From an uncultured Flavobacteriales bacterium (GTDB lineage Bacteria > Bacteroidota > Bacteroidia > Flavobacteriales > Weeksellaceae): a stretch of 64,000 bases of DNA. The position numbers and the translations under genes were made by a program. The notes under the pieces are model-generated. The model searched no databases and was not told the origin of the DNA. It saw only the letters and a program-made list of their open reading frames with translations. Below are positions 19,442 through 29,200 of this stretch, piece by piece. Each line of letters begins with the position of its first letter. Position 1 is the stretch's first letter. The stretch covers positions 1 to 64,000 of the forward strand of contig CALFIE010000006.1 of the NCBI GenBank assembly GCA_937876095.1. The letters run 5' to 3'.

Positions 19442-20101
19442 TTATGATGTTCCTGCGGCTTTTATGATATCATCTCCTTCTAAAATAGGTTTCTGATAAC
19501 CATTTTTTGCAACATTTGTCATTGCTGTTGCCAATTCCTCATTGGTTGTAAAACCTTTTGCGTAGAATTTTCTTCCGAGAGGATACATCCAATTCACATA
19601 TTTGTAATATTTGTTCACTCGTTTCATATCGCCATCAAGTGGTTTTATGAAACCAGGGCGAAAACAATAGGCGTTTTTACCGAAAATTTTAATCAGATCG
19701 TTCTCTGTTTTTCCTTTCACTGCAGACCAACCAGAACCTTTCTCATTAGAATCGGTACCTGCACCAGAAATGTAGCAAAATTTTCCTTGCGGATTTTGAT
19801 GATGAAAAATTTCTGCAAAATGTAAAGTTAACGTGTAGGTAATTTTGTAATACTCGTCTTTCGGAAGTCCAACCGAAGAAATCCCGAGACAAAATAACAC
19901 CGCATCAAACCCAGAAAATTGATTTTGAATCGGCGTTAAATCATAAAAATTATCCACCAAAATTTCACGAAGTTTTGGGTGCGAAATTCCACTTGGTTTT
20001 CTGCTTACAGAGAGTACTTCTTCTACATCGTTTCTTTGCAAAATCGTGTGCAAAGTTCCTTCTCCTACCATTCCTGTTGCACCAGTAAGAATTATTTTCA
20101 T
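19442..20101 (-). CDS. NAD(P)-binding atypical SDR (NAD(P)H-binding, HTATIP2-like) protein
   Basis: A 219-residue Rossmann protein with the glycine motif TGATGMVGEGTL at residues 5-16, followed by VLFCLGISS, FCYISGAGTDSNEKG and AYCFRPGFIKPLDG. This is the atypical SDR / NmrA-like group without the usual YxxxK site. Substrate unknown. It is first in a two-gene unit with the SRPBCC protein and has a well-formed promoter. Confidence 0.88.
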   Translation of the reverse strand: MKIILTGATGMVGEGTLHTILQRNDVEEVLSVSRKPSGISHPKLREILVDNFYDLTPIQNQFSGFDAVLFCLGISSVGLPKDEYYKITYTLTLHFAEIFHHQNPQGKFCYISGAGTDSNEKGSGWSAVKGKTENDLIKIFGKNAYCFRPGFIKPLDGDMKRVNKYYKYVNWMYPLGRKFYAKGFTTNEELATAMTNVAKNGYQKPILEGDDIIKAAGTS

Positions 20102-20121
20102 TGTTTATTATTAAAGTAAAT

Positions 20122-20152
20122 CAAAGGTAACCAAATCATTAGTTAAAACCAA
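20122..20152 (-). promoter_or_regulatory. Promoter of the SDR-SRPBCC operon
   Basis: Minus-strand TACCTTTG (20129-20122) with TTG (20152-20150) 20 bases upstream. Confidence 0.55.
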
Positions 20153-20216
20153 TTAAAAAAAAAGCGAAATCTTAGAGGTGATGCACATTTCAATAGCACA
20201 AAAATAGGTCGAAAAA

Positions 20217-21452
20217 CTACTCTTCTACTATTTTTTCCGCCTGTATTTCACCATAAACCAACCAATTTCTTACAATAAATGCAACTATTACAGACAAAAT
20301 TCCTGTAATTACCAGAAAATATTGCAACAAACTCAGACCTTTAAACACAAAAGAAAACACCAAGATTGCTACTGCACAAATGAAAATGATGCCTCTCATT
20401 TGCAGCCCTTTTCTTCTGTCTTCTATCACAAAATCCAGAAAATAAGTAATAACCAAAACGCTCAGTAAATACAGCGCGATTCTAAGTCCAAAATTATCTT
20501 GTGCTTCTTGTAATTTTACTAAATCGTGGTGAAAATACGCAGTAAAAATTTCGTGAAAACTTATCGCAATTAATCCTAAAAACATCAGCGTTGGAATAAA
20601 ACTCAATTCTAAATACGTTGCGTTGTGAAAACCTTTTTTTGCATTCCTGTTCCCAACTAAATCGAAAAAAATCCACCATAAAATAAAGGTAATTACAATA
20701 CCTAATGTGAAAATGGCTAAATTTTGAAAATTAAGGTCTTTTGCTTCTGAAATTCCGTTAATCACCGCCAAAACTACTTCGCCAAAAACAATGGTAGTTA
20801 TGAGTCCCAATCGTTCCATCATAGATGATGATAGTGTAACATCTGTATTGCTATTTTTAATCAATTTAAAATTAAAAAATGCAGGCAAAAAATTAAGTAA
20901 GAGCGCAATATAAAAAATAACTCTAATGAAAACTGGTCGAGTTTCACCGACATCAAAAAACAAGGTAACTCCCATCAAACTAAATGAAATGAGATACAAA
21001 ACGGTATAAGGAATATTGAGTTTTCTGGTTGCTTTATTATAAAAATTTAAGCTCAACCAAATATAAGTGATGTACAGCTGCAAACACATCATAGCAACAG
21101 TAGTTCTGAAAAATACTTTATCTGGTGAACTACCAAAAGAAACAATTAAAATCGCCACCAAAAGCATTTGCCAAAGTGTGATAAACCGACTTCTAAGTCC
21201 GTTGTTCCCTGTAAAATCGTGGTACAAACTACCATTTAGCCAACCCCAATATACAAATCCGAAAACACACACATAATCTAAAAACCCCTCAAAATCTGAA
21301 TGTTGTGTAAAATAGGTAGTCAATCTAGAAATAGCAATTACATAAATCAAATCATAAAAAAGTTCTAACCAACTGATTTTTCGTTCAGACAAATTGGCGT
21401 CGAATTGACGTGGTGCTCCCCAAATTTTTGCTCGGGAAATCGGATGCGGCAT
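20217..21452 (-). CDS. Low temperature requirement A (LtrA)-like membrane protein
   Basis: A 411-residue integral membrane protein with the LtrA signature RKISWLELFYDLIYVIAISR near the N-terminus and about ten hydrophobic segments, including FGFVYWGWLNGSLYHDFTG and MMERLGLITTIVFGEVVLAV. The role of LtrA proteins is unknown (first linked to cold growth in Listeria). The frame is open 26 codons further, but that stretch is lysine/arginine rich without family likeness and covers the promoter; MPHPISRAKIWG at 21452 is the likely start. It is divergent from the MBL-fold gene. Confidence 0.88.
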   Translation of the reverse strand: MPHPISRAKIWGAPRQFDANLSERKISWLELFYDLIYVIAISRLTTYFTQHSDFEGFLDYVCVFGFVYWGWLNGSLYHDFTGNNGLRSRFITLWQMLLVAILIVSFGSSPDKVFFRTTVAMMCLQLYITYIWLSLNFYNKATRKLNIPYTVLYLISFSLMGVTLFFDVGETRPVFIRVIFYIALLLNFLPAFFNFKLIKNSNTDVTLSSSMMERLGLITTIVFGEVVLAVINGISEAKDLNFQNLAIFTLGIVITFILWWIFFDLVGNRNAKKGFHNATYLELSFIPTLMFLGLIAISFHEIFTAYFHHDLVKLQEAQDNFGLRIALYLLSVLVITYFLDFVIEDRRKGLQMRGIIFICAVAILVFSFVFKGLSLLQYFLVITGILSVIVAFIVRNWLVYGEIQAEKIVEE

Positions 21453-21470
21453 ATTTCTATAATTTGAATT

Positions 21471-21478
21471 CAAAAATA
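21471..21478 (-). promoter_or_regulatory. -7 element of the LtrA-like gene
   Basis: Minus-strand TATTTTTG 18 bases before the chosen ATG; it supports the start at 21452 rather than 21530. No -33 TTG at good spacing. Confidence 0.4.
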
Positions 21479-21563
21479 GAAATTTTATTCTACATTTACG
21501 CCTTATTTTTAAGGTAAAAACCAATTTCATTCGTCTTGATGAAAGTAATATTCTTCATCTTTT

Positions 21564-22691
21564 ATGAAAAAAACTTTTAAAATTTTAAAAAAAATAATGA
21601 TCTCTTTACTTGCCATTATTGCGCTGTTTTCAGTAGCAACTTATCTGTTTATGCAACAACCAAAATTCGGAAAAGCACCTTCTGGAAAGCGTTTAGAACG
21701 AATTTTGAAATCCACAAATTATAAAGATGGCGCATTCCAAAACTTGAGTGAAACGCCCAATTTCCCAAAAGACACCAATGTTTTTGCGGTGATGTATCGC
21801 TTTTTCTTTAAAAAAAGTAAAGAGGTCACCCCGAAAAAACCCTTTGTTTTCGAGAAAACCGATTTAAAAAATCTAAATTCAAACGAAAATATTTATGTTT
21901 GGCTTGGTCATTCCTCTTATTTTTTGCAATTGGATGGAAAAAAATTTTTAATAGATCCTGTTTTGAGTGATGCTGCAAGTCCGATTTCTTTTACTACCAA
22001 AGCATTTGCAGGAACCGATTTGTACACAACTGATGATTTCCCTGAATTAGACGGACTGATTATTTCACACGATCATTGGGATCATTTGGATTTTGAAACG
22101 GTCACTAAACTCCGACCAAAAGTGAAAAAAGTAATTACAGGACTCGGAACTGGTGAACATTTGGAATTTTGGAAGTACGATCCTGCAAAAATTATAGAAT
22201 TAGATTGGTACGAAAATTCAGATTTAGGCGATGGTTTCAAGATAAATGCAGAACCAGCGCGACATTTTTCTGGGCGTGGTTTCAAAAGAAATGGCGCGAT
22301 TTGGGCAAGTTTTGTATTAGAAACTCCGAGTAAAAAAATCTATATTGGTGGCGATTCTGGTTATGATTCGCATTTCAAAAAAATTGGAGAAAAATACGGC
22401 AGTTTAGATTTGGCAATTCTAGAAACCGGACAATACAACCAAGATTGGCGCTACATACATATGATTCCTGCGCAACAATTGCAGGCAATGAAAGATCTGA
22501 ATTCAAAACGAATAATACCAGTACATAATTCCAAATTTGCTTTATCTACTCATTCTTGGTACGAACCTTTGGATAAAATCACCGAATTGAGCACCGAAAA
22601 TCTACGGATTATCACTCCAAAAATCGGTGAAAAAGTAATTTGGGAAGACGATACCAAAATCTATGAAAAATGGTGGAAGAAGTATGAATGA
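21564..22691 (+). CDS. MBL-fold metallo-hydrolase (UlaG / NAPE-PLD-like)
   Basis: A 375-residue protein with an N-terminal membrane anchor (ISLLAIIALFSVATYLFM) and a metallo-beta-lactamase fold. Metal ligands are in SHDHWDH (H169, H171, D173, H174); the strand LGHSSYFLQLDGKKFLIDP at about 114-132 is the UlaG/NAPE-PLD-type start, and later ARHFSGRGF, GGDSGYDSHF and PVHNSKFAL supply further ligand histidines. Relatives cleave lactone or phosphodiester bonds; the substrate is unknown. Its stop codon falls within the start of a heptanucleotide repeat. Confidence 0.9.
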   Translation: MKKTFKILKKIMISLLAIIALFSVATYLFMQQPKFGKAPSGKRLERILKSTNYKDGAFQNLSETPNFPKDTNVFAVMYRFFFKKSKEVTPKKPFVFEKTDLKNLNSNENIYVWLGHSSYFLQLDGKKFLIDPVLSDAASPISFTTKAFAGTDLYTTDDFPELDGLIISHDHWDHLDFETVTKLRPKVKKVITGLGTGEHLEFWKYDPAKIIELDWYENSDLGDGFKINAEPARHFSGRGFKRNGAIWASFVLETPSKKIYIGGDSGYDSHFKKIGEKYGSLDLAILETGQYNQDWRYIHMIPAQQLQAMKDLNSKRIIPVHNSKFALSTHSWYEPLDKITELSTENLRIITPKIGEKVIWEDDTKIYEKWWKKYE

Positions 22692-22748
22692 GGATGAGTT
22701 ATGAGTTATGAGTTTTAAGTTATGAATTATGAGATATGAGTTACAAAG
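22686..22748. repeat. Degenerate tandem heptanucleotide repeat
   Basis: Units in 7-base phase from 22693: GATGAGT, TATGAGT, TATGAGT, TTTAAGT, TATGAAT, TATGAGA, TATGAGT, TACAAAG. The first weak unit overlaps the MBL-fold gene stop. Confidence 0.75.
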
Positions 22749-22824
22749 TTTTTGTCATTCCGTAGGAATCTAAATTGTTTTATTTCATTGAGTTGAGATT
22801 CTTTCAGAATGACAAAGAAACTTT
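22745..22824. repeat. REP-like imperfect inverted repeat
   Basis: TTTGTCATTCCGTAGGAATCT (split TTTGTCATTC, CGTAGGAATCT; 22751-22771) is nearly the reverse complement of AGATTCTTTC-AGAATGACAAA (22796-22816); AAAGTTT/AAACTTT extend the arms. The remainder of the 328-base gap up to the thiolase gene holds the thiolase promoter and nothing else I can identify. Confidence 0.65.
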
Positions 22825-22966
22825 TAAAGACTGCATAATTACAGAAAGCGAACATTAAAATTTTTAAAAGTCAACTGCATTAATAGTTCTAGTTTTTTCC
22901 ATAAGTAACGTATTAAGACTTTCAATTTTTTAAAAAGTTGTATTTCATTAATTCTAAAAAAAATCG

Positions 22967-23001
22967 TTGTTTCTTCAACTCTTATTTTATTTGTATTTTT
23001 G
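22967..23001 (+). promoter_or_regulatory. Promoter of the thiolase gene
   Basis: TATTTTTG (22994-23001) is a good -7 element 19 bases before the ATG; TTG at 22967-22969 is 24 bases upstream, one more than the usual range. Confidence 0.5.
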
Positions 23002-23019
23002 GAAATCTAAATTTATGAT

Positions 23020-24231
23020 ATGAAAAATGCGTACCTTATAGACGGATCGCGCTCTGCAATTGGGAATTTCAAAGGAAGTTTATCTGCGGTAAGAACCGAT
23101 GATTTGTTGGCTCAAGTTTTAAAAAATTTGATTAAAAAATTTCCAAATTTACCATTAGACAAAATAGATGATGTAATTATTGGCTGTGCAAACCAAGCTG
23201 GCGAAGACAATCGAAATGTAGCAAGAATGGCACTACTTTTAGCAGGAATTCCGGTTTCTGTTCCTGGTGAAACAGTGAATAGATTGTGCGCATCTGGAAT
23301 GAGCGCAATTGCACAAGCAATGAGAGCCATCAAATCTGGTGAAGGTGATTTATTTATTTCAGGTGGTGTAGAAGGAATGTCTAGAGCACCTTTTGTACTT
23401 TCAAAAGCAGAAAATGCATTTGCAACCGACCAAAAAATGTACGACAGTAGTTTCGGATGGAGATTCATCAATCCAGAAATGGAAAAATTATACGGTACCG
23501 AATCTATGGGAAAAACCGCCGAAAATTTGGCAGAAATGTTCCAAATTTCTAGAGAAGAACAAGATGAATTTGCGTTGCAATCCCAATTAAAAGCTAAAAA
23601 AGCCCAACAAAATGGCAGATTTTCTCTGGAAATTGGTGATATTGCAATTCCTCAAAAAAAAGGAGATGCTTTAATTTTTAATAAAGATGAATTCATAAAA
23701 CCTAATAGCAATTTGGAAATTTTGGGAAAACTGAAACCAGCTTTCCTAAAAGAAAACGGAACCGTAACTGCAGGAAATTCCTCTGGATTGAATGATGGTG
23801 CTGCTGCTGTTTTGATTGCTTCAGACGACGCAATTAACAACTACAATCTCAAACCTATGGCAAAAATTGTAGCAAGTGCAGTAACTGGAGTTGCGCCAAG
23901 AATTATGGGAATCGGACCAGTAGAAGCAACCAAATTAGCACTGAAAAGAGCCAATTTAACTTTGGATCAAATAGATATCATAGAACTGAATGAGGCTTTC
24001 GCAGCGCAAAGTATCGCTTGTCTGAAAGCACTACATATAGCAAACAACGACGAAAGAGTGAATAGAAATGGTGGTGCAATTGCACTTGGTCATCCTCTCG
24101 GAATGAGCGGAACCAGAATTACTCATTCTGCAGCACTCGAATTGCAAAAATCTGGCAAAAAATATGCATTAGCAACTATGTGTATAGGAGTCGGACAAGG
24201 TTATGCAGTGATTTTGGAAAATGTACAATAA
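23020..24231 (+). CDS. Acetyl-CoA C-acyltransferase (thiolase II family)
   Basis: A cytoplasmic thiolase of 403 residues that cleaves 3-ketoacyl-CoA or condenses two acyl-CoAs. The acyl-accepting Cys is C90 in NRLCASGMSAI; the other catalytic motifs are NEAFAAQ, GGAIALGHPLGMSGTR and CIGVGQGYAVI. It could serve fatty acid or branched-chain amino acid breakdown, or the beta-ketoadipate route; no other pathway gene is adjacent. It is monocistronic, with a promoter and a strong terminator. Confidence 0.95.
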   Translation: MKNAYLIDGSRSAIGNFKGSLSAVRTDDLLAQVLKNLIKKFPNLPLDKIDDVIIGCANQAGEDNRNVARMALLLAGIPVSVPGETVNRLCASGMSAIAQAMRAIKSGEGDLFISGGVEGMSRAPFVLSKAENAFATDQKMYDSSFGWRFINPEMEKLYGTESMGKTAENLAEMFQISREEQDEFALQSQLKAKKAQQNGRFSLEIGDIAIPQKKGDALIFNKDEFIKPNSNLEILGKLKPAFLKENGTVTAGNSSGLNDGAAAVLIASDDAINNYNLKPMAKIVASAVTGVAPRIMGIGPVEATKLALKRANLTLDQIDIIELNEAFAAQSIACLKALHIANNDERVNRNGGAIALGHPLGMSGTRITHSAALELQKSGKKYALATMCIGVGQGYAVILENVQ

Positions 24232-24233
24232 AC

Positions 24234-24266
24234 AAAAAAGCATCAAAAAAATTTTGATGCTTTTTC
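24234..24266. terminator. Bidirectional terminator between the thiolase and VOC genes
   Basis: AAAAAAGCATCAAAA and TTTTGATGCTTTTT form a long stem with T runs on both strands, between convergent genes. Confidence 0.85.
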
Positions 24267-24284
24267 ATTTAATATTTCTTCAAA

Positions 24285-24716
24285 TTAAGCAGGAGTTTCG
24301 TCGTAATTCACCATCCAGTTAACTCCGAATTTATCTGTCCACATTCCGAAATAGGCTCCCCAAAATGTATCTTGCAATGGCATTGTAATTACACCACCTT
24401 CTGATAATTTATTGAAGTAATTTTCAGCTTCTGCTTTTGAATTGGTATTCAACGACAAAGAAAAATTATTTCCTGCAACTAATTCTTCACAACCATTGCT
24501 ATCACTTCCCATCAACATGGTTTCTTCAGAAATTGGTAAAGATACGTGCATAATTTTATTCTTATCCTCTTCAGAAATAGGTGGCATTCCTTCTTGTGGT
24601 GGCATATCACCAAATTTTCCTATATAAGGGAATTCTCCGCCAAAAACGGATTTATAGAAATTAAATGCTTCGGCACAATTTCCATTGAAAGTTAAGTACA
24701 CATTTACTGTTGCCAT
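24285..24716 (-). CDS. VOC-family protein (PhnB/YjdN-like)
   Basis: A 143-residue single glyoxalase-like protein: MATVNVYLTFNGNCAEAFNF, YKSVFGGEF, ISEETMLMGSDS and FWGAYFGMWTDKFGVNWMVN. This is the PhnB/YjdN pattern of the vicinal oxygen chelate superfamily; its reaction is unknown. It is followed upstream by a second VOC gene on the same strand, 40 bases away. Confidence 0.88.
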   Translation of the reverse strand: MATVNVYLTFNGNCAEAFNFYKSVFGGEFPYIGKFGDMPPQEGMPPISEEDKNKIMHVSLPISEETMLMGSDSNGCEELVAGNNFSLSLNTNSKAEAENYFNKLSEGGVITMPLQDTFWGAYFGMWTDKFGVNWMVNYDETPA

Positions 24717-24756
24717 ATTTTTATTGTTTTTTTCAAGTTAAATATTTTTATTTCTA

Positions 24757-25206
24757 TTATCTATGTTGATCAATTAAGATCGGATTTCCATCTGGATCTT
24801 TCAAGAAAATGTAATCTGGACCTTTGGTTTTTTCATCTGCTTCTCTGTCGAGTTTTACACCCTCTTTCTTCAAAATTTTCTGAATTTCTCGAACGTCAGT
24901 AAAAGGATTTACTTCTTGTGCATTTTGGTCCCAACCTGGATTGAAGGTGATTGTATTTACTGGAAACATTCCTTGGAAAAGTCCTATTACGGTGTTTCCG
25001 TTTTTCAGAACAATCCAGTTTTGGTCTATATTTCCGTTTTTGTAGGTAAAACCTAATTTTTGGTAAAATTCTACCGATTTTTTGAGGTCTTTTACGTTTA
25101 GACTTACAGAGAATGCTCCAAGTTCCAAATTTTTAGAAGTATTTTGGGTGGTCTGTGAAAACACAAAATTGCTCATTAAAAGCAAAAAAAATAGTATTTT
25201 TTTCAT
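24757..25206 (-). CDS. Exported VOC-family (glyoxalase-like) protein
   Basis: A 149-residue VOC protein with a signal peptide (MKKILFFLLLMSNFVFSQ), which is uncommon for this fold. The domain begins GAFSVSLNVKDLKKSVEFYQ and ends KGPDYIFLKDPDGNPILIDQ. The start ATG shares one base with the TAA stop of the upstream gene (TAATG), so translation is coupled. Its signal peptide is nearly identical to that of the upstream gene. Confidence 0.86.
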   Translation of the reverse strand: MKKILFFLLLMSNFVFSQTTQNTSKNLELGAFSVSLNVKDLKKSVEFYQKLGFTYKNGNIDQNWIVLKNGNTVIGLFQGMFPVNTITFNPGWDQNAQEVNPFTDVREIQKILKKEGVKLDREADEKTKGPDYIFLKDPDGNPILIDQHR

Positions 25207-25679
25207 TAGTTATCGGTTTTCCAGTCTGTTTTATAATCCAGAGTTTTGTCATAACTCACCCAATTTCCAGTGAATTGAATATAAGGACTTTCAATTTTTT
25301 CAGTTTTGGGATTCCATTTAAAATTAAATACAAATTTCCCTCTGAAAGTTCCTGAATGTTTACCTTTTGGTTCTTCAGAAAGTTCGTATTCACCGTAAAC
25401 TGTCCCACGTTTTTTGGAATCTTTATATTTCAAAATTTTGAGTTTTCCTTCAAACTTGGCGTAATTATTATCAACCACCGAATAACCCAAAAGAAAATAT
25501 TCCTGGTCGTTTTTTTTGTTTTGTTCAGAAACGGTAATTCTAACTTTGATTTCAGTTTTCTTATCTCCAATTGTACCGATGTAAGGTTGACTATTGTTCA
25601 TCCAAACAGGAGAAATATCGGGCATTTGTGAAAAAACGAATGTTGAAAGTAAAAGAAAAAATAGTACTATTTTTTTCAT
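25206..25679 (-). CDS. Secreted protein of unknown function
   Basis: No family recognised. A 157-residue protein with the signal peptide MKKIVLFFLLLSTFVFSQ and a body rich in beta strands: ISPVWMNNSQPYIGTIGDKK, KGTVYGEYELSEEPKGKHS (approximately) and FKWNPKTEKIESPYIQFTG. It may be a lipocalin- or beta-barrel-like periplasmic protein, but that is a guess from strand pattern. It is translationally coupled to the exported VOC gene. Confidence 0.72.
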   Translation of the reverse strand: MKKIVLFFLLLSTFVFSQMPDISPVWMNNSQPYIGTIGDKKTEIKVRITVSEQNKKNDQEYFLLGYSVVDNNYAKFEGKLKILKYKDSKKRGTVYGEYELSEEPKGKHSGTFRGKFVFNFKWNPKTEKIESPYIQFTGNWVSYDKTLDYKTDWKTDN

Positions 25680-25706
25680 TAAAATAAATTAAAAATTAAA
25701 AATAAT

Positions 25707-26162
25707 CTAAACCCCAAATTGCTCCAAATGATGATTGAGATGCTTCGCAAACATATTGTTCCAATCTTGTGCAGAAAGTTTACCAAAACTCAAATTGATT
25801 TTCCCATCAAAAGCTGATGCTCCCAATTGTTGGGTTTTTTGGATGTAACCAATGAGTTTTTTCTTTTCTTCTTCAAAATTTCTATGATCTGAAATAATGA
25901 AAACCGGACTGGTTGGCAAACTTTGTTTGTAAGGTTTTTCATCCACAATTTTTGGTTTTACAAATTTGGTAAGGAAAAATTTGGCAATAAAATTGGGTTT
26001 CTTGTGTTTTTCTGGTTCATAAGCAATGGAATACGCCACATTCATATGTGCTAAAACTTGGTCTACACTCATTTTACCCCATTTTCTTTGGGTTTCTGGA
26101 GTGAGTTTATTGATTCGGTCGATATAAGATTGCGCATCTTTTGCATCGAAAATGTTTTGCAT
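25707..26162 (-). CDS. DUF1569-family (DinB-like) protein
   Basis: A 151-residue protein beginning MQNIFDAKDAQSYIDRINKL, with TQRKWGKMSVDQVLAHMNVA and the C-terminal MFAKHLNHHLEQFGV. These match DUF1569, a DinB-like four-helix fold whose histidines (LAHM, HLNHH) can bind metal. Function unknown. It is read toward the secreted protein gene 27 bases away and may start that operon; TAACTTTG at 26193-26186 (minus strand) is a possible -7 element. Confidence 0.86.
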   Translation of the reverse strand: MQNIFDAKDAQSYIDRINKLTPETQRKWGKMSVDQVLAHMNVAYSIAYEPEKHKKPNFIAKFFLTKFVKPKIVDEKPYKQSLPTSPVFIISDHRNFEEEKKKLIGYIQKTQQLGASAFDGKINLSFGKLSAQDWNNMFAKHLNHHLEQFGV

Positions 26163-26225
26163 TGTTTTAAAAATTTTGAGAATATCAAAGTTAAAATATT
26201 TTTTCGAAATTCTTAAAAAAATAAA

Positions 26226-26251
26226 ATTGCTCTCAAAATTTTGAGAGCAAT
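26226..26251 (-). terminator. Terminator after the macroglobulin-like gene
   Basis: ATTGCTCTCAAAA and TTTTGAGAGCAAT form a perfect 26-base palindrome just beyond the stop codon, with T-rich sequence following on the minus strand. Confidence 0.8.
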
Positions 26252-26258
26252 TAATTAA

Positions 26259-29200
26259 TTATTCCGAAATAAAAACCTTCGTACCTTGTGTATGCGCGTT
26301 CATTTGTGGTGCGTAATAGTTTTGCAAAGTGGTTATTCCGTTGCTGAAAGTTCCGGCCGAATTGCAGATATAATCGTACTCGAAGACGTATTTTCCTTTG
26401 GTCATATATTCTATATAGAAATTGGTGGAAGCGTCTTTGGTGACTTGGTAATAGCCCAAATTATTTTTCCAATGGTAGCCCGAAAGTACATCTACAGGCT
26501 CAAAACCTGCGGCGCGCATATCTTTCAGATGGATATATTCCATAGGTCGGTCTGTATTCAGAATCATTCTCACAGTGACTTTGTCGCCGATTTTCAGCGG
26601 TGAATTTTCAGAAATTTTCTGCAATTCTTCACCATTTTCGGTTTTCACTTTTTTGTACAATTCTTTGGTGATAGAAATGTAGGTTTCCGATGATTTAATT
26701 TGATCCAAATCTTCGTAATACTGCCAAAAAAGACCACCTTGCACAATTCCGGCTCCTGGTTTTGTGATGGTTACACTTGCAAGATTTTTATCAATTTTAT
26801 CGGATTTTACAGATGATTTCACGTAACCTGTTGCTTTGGTGTCTGGATTTACGAGATCTTTTCCGCCCCAAATTATGGTGGCTTTGTCAGATTCTGCGGA
26901 AGTCCACGATTTTCCGGAGTTGAGAATGGTATATATCACTTCGGAAGTACTTCTGGAAGTGTCCCAACTGGAAACTTCTTTTTGCGTGATAAGCCAAATT
27001 TTCATTTCCTCGACCAAATTTTGGTCGTTGGTTAATTTATTAAACGCTTCTAAAGCACCTGCTTGATTCACGACTTTGCTACTAAACCAACCCCAATCAT
27101 TCAGGTTTTGTTTCCAATAAACACCTTGCGTTTCGCTTTGTACCGAAGTTTCTTTTAGGTAGGTCAATAATTTTTTAGAAATATCTTTCAAACCATATGC
27201 ATCGAAAAGCAGAGATGCTCTATGCAATCCAAAGAAAGTAAAATCGGTGATTTTGGAAGTCTTCGACTTATTTATTACTAATTTTTTCAATGTTGCACCA
27301 TTTCCGTTCAAAGGATAGTCTTTTTCCCAATAATGACGTGTGTCGAGGTAATCTAAAGCGAAATTACTCCACACATTTTCTTTTTGTACAATAAAGTAAT
27401 GGTTGAGTTCGGAATCCACAAATTTCACCAATTTAGAAACCATTTCTTTTTGCTCGGAAGACTGATAATCTGCCAAATTTCCTTTCAACCATTCGTTAAT
27501 TCGACCTAAATTTTTCAAAATATAGAGCGAATTTCCGTACGAACTTGGGTAACCTGCATACCAAGAAAAACCTCCGTCTGGATTTTGCAATTTTTTCAGT
27601 TCGCTCCAATCTTCATTGATGGAGTTTCGCATCGTATTTGCATCAAATAATCTCGCCAATTTCGCCATTTGTTCGTCCTCATTTTTGGCATCTAAAACCC
27701 AAGGTGTTTCTTCTAACAGCAATTGTTTCAGTTCCTGATTTTTTTCAAGATTGCTGGTTAATAAACCTTTACTTTGATATTCATCAAAAACGGTTTTCAT
27801 TTTTGGATTGGCTTTGAAAATTTCAGAAGCCAAAACATCAGCAAACCATTTATTGAACACCACATCCGCAGAAAGATTGTTGTCATTTTTCAAACTTGGC
27901 AAAGCGAAAATCACTTCCCAAATCGGATTGGTCGTCAATTCTAAAGTGTTTGAAACGTTGGTTGCTGTTTTGCTCGGATTTTTCAAATTTTCGATGGTAA
28001 AAGTCTTGGTTTGACCTTCTTTCACAAAAACTGGAACTGCATCTGTCACCAACATTCTGTTTGGTAAAACCGCAATTGCTTTTTGTTCGCCATCAGAAAA
28101 ATCGCCAGCTTTCGCAACATTTTTAATGATAATTGATGAAACATCGGTCGGAACGTTTACATTCCATTGAACAGTTGTACTTCCATTTGCATTTATATCA
28201 AAATTTCGCAAATTATCACGAATTAACCCGAATTTATCTGTAATATCTGTGTTTGTAAAAGCATCTAAAATTTGCAATTGCGCTGTTCCGTTGAGTTTTT
28301 GGGAAGTTAAATTGCTGAGTTTAGATTTGAAAACCAATTCGTCGCCTTCTCTCAAAAATCTTGGATAATTAGGCGTTACCGAAAATTCTTTTTGAGTAAC
28401 TACAGTTTTTTCAAGATACGCACTTTTTGCATCTTGTGTATGCGCGAGAAACATCAGTTTCCATTGTGTAAGTGCTTCTGGAGAAGTAAATTCAAACGAG
28501 ACATTGCCATCTTTGTCTGTCATTAAATTTGGATAGAAAAATGCGGTTTCATTAAGATTTTGACGAACTGGAACTTTATCAAGATTTTCAATTTTTGCAA
28601 TATCTTTTGTTTTTACAGAATCTACCTTTATTGAAGAAGCTCCTCTAATTAATATTTTATCAGAATTAGCATTTGAAATTTTTAAACCTGCAACTTTTCC
28701 TTCTAAATGATCTGCAACCGCCATTTCTGCTTGAGGAGTAGGAGCTGTTGCATAACCTAAACTGGCTTTCTCTCTTTTAACACCTAATGCAGTTACTACA
28801 ACGCCTTCAATATCTTTTCCGTAAACTCCACCATCAAACCAATTAAAATATGGTTGATTAATTCCGTAACTGTTAAAATATTGTAATCTTTTGCTGTACG
28901 ATTTTTGTTGCAAACCTTCATTAATAGCATATTGAGAAACAAAATATGGTTTATGATATAAATTTTGCCAATGATAAGAATTAGAAGCAAATTGATCTAA
29001 AGATTTATCGTACATATTTGCCAAAACTTCGGCGTTTATTTTTTCATTATCATCACCAAGAATTTTCACACTCCATTTTTCTTTTACGTTCGGTTGCAAT
29101 TTATCTCTGAAAGTGATGGTTTCTATACGCAACGGTTTTTTGTCGGATACAATTTTTACATTTTCTGAAACAGTTTGCACATCATTATACGACACCAACT

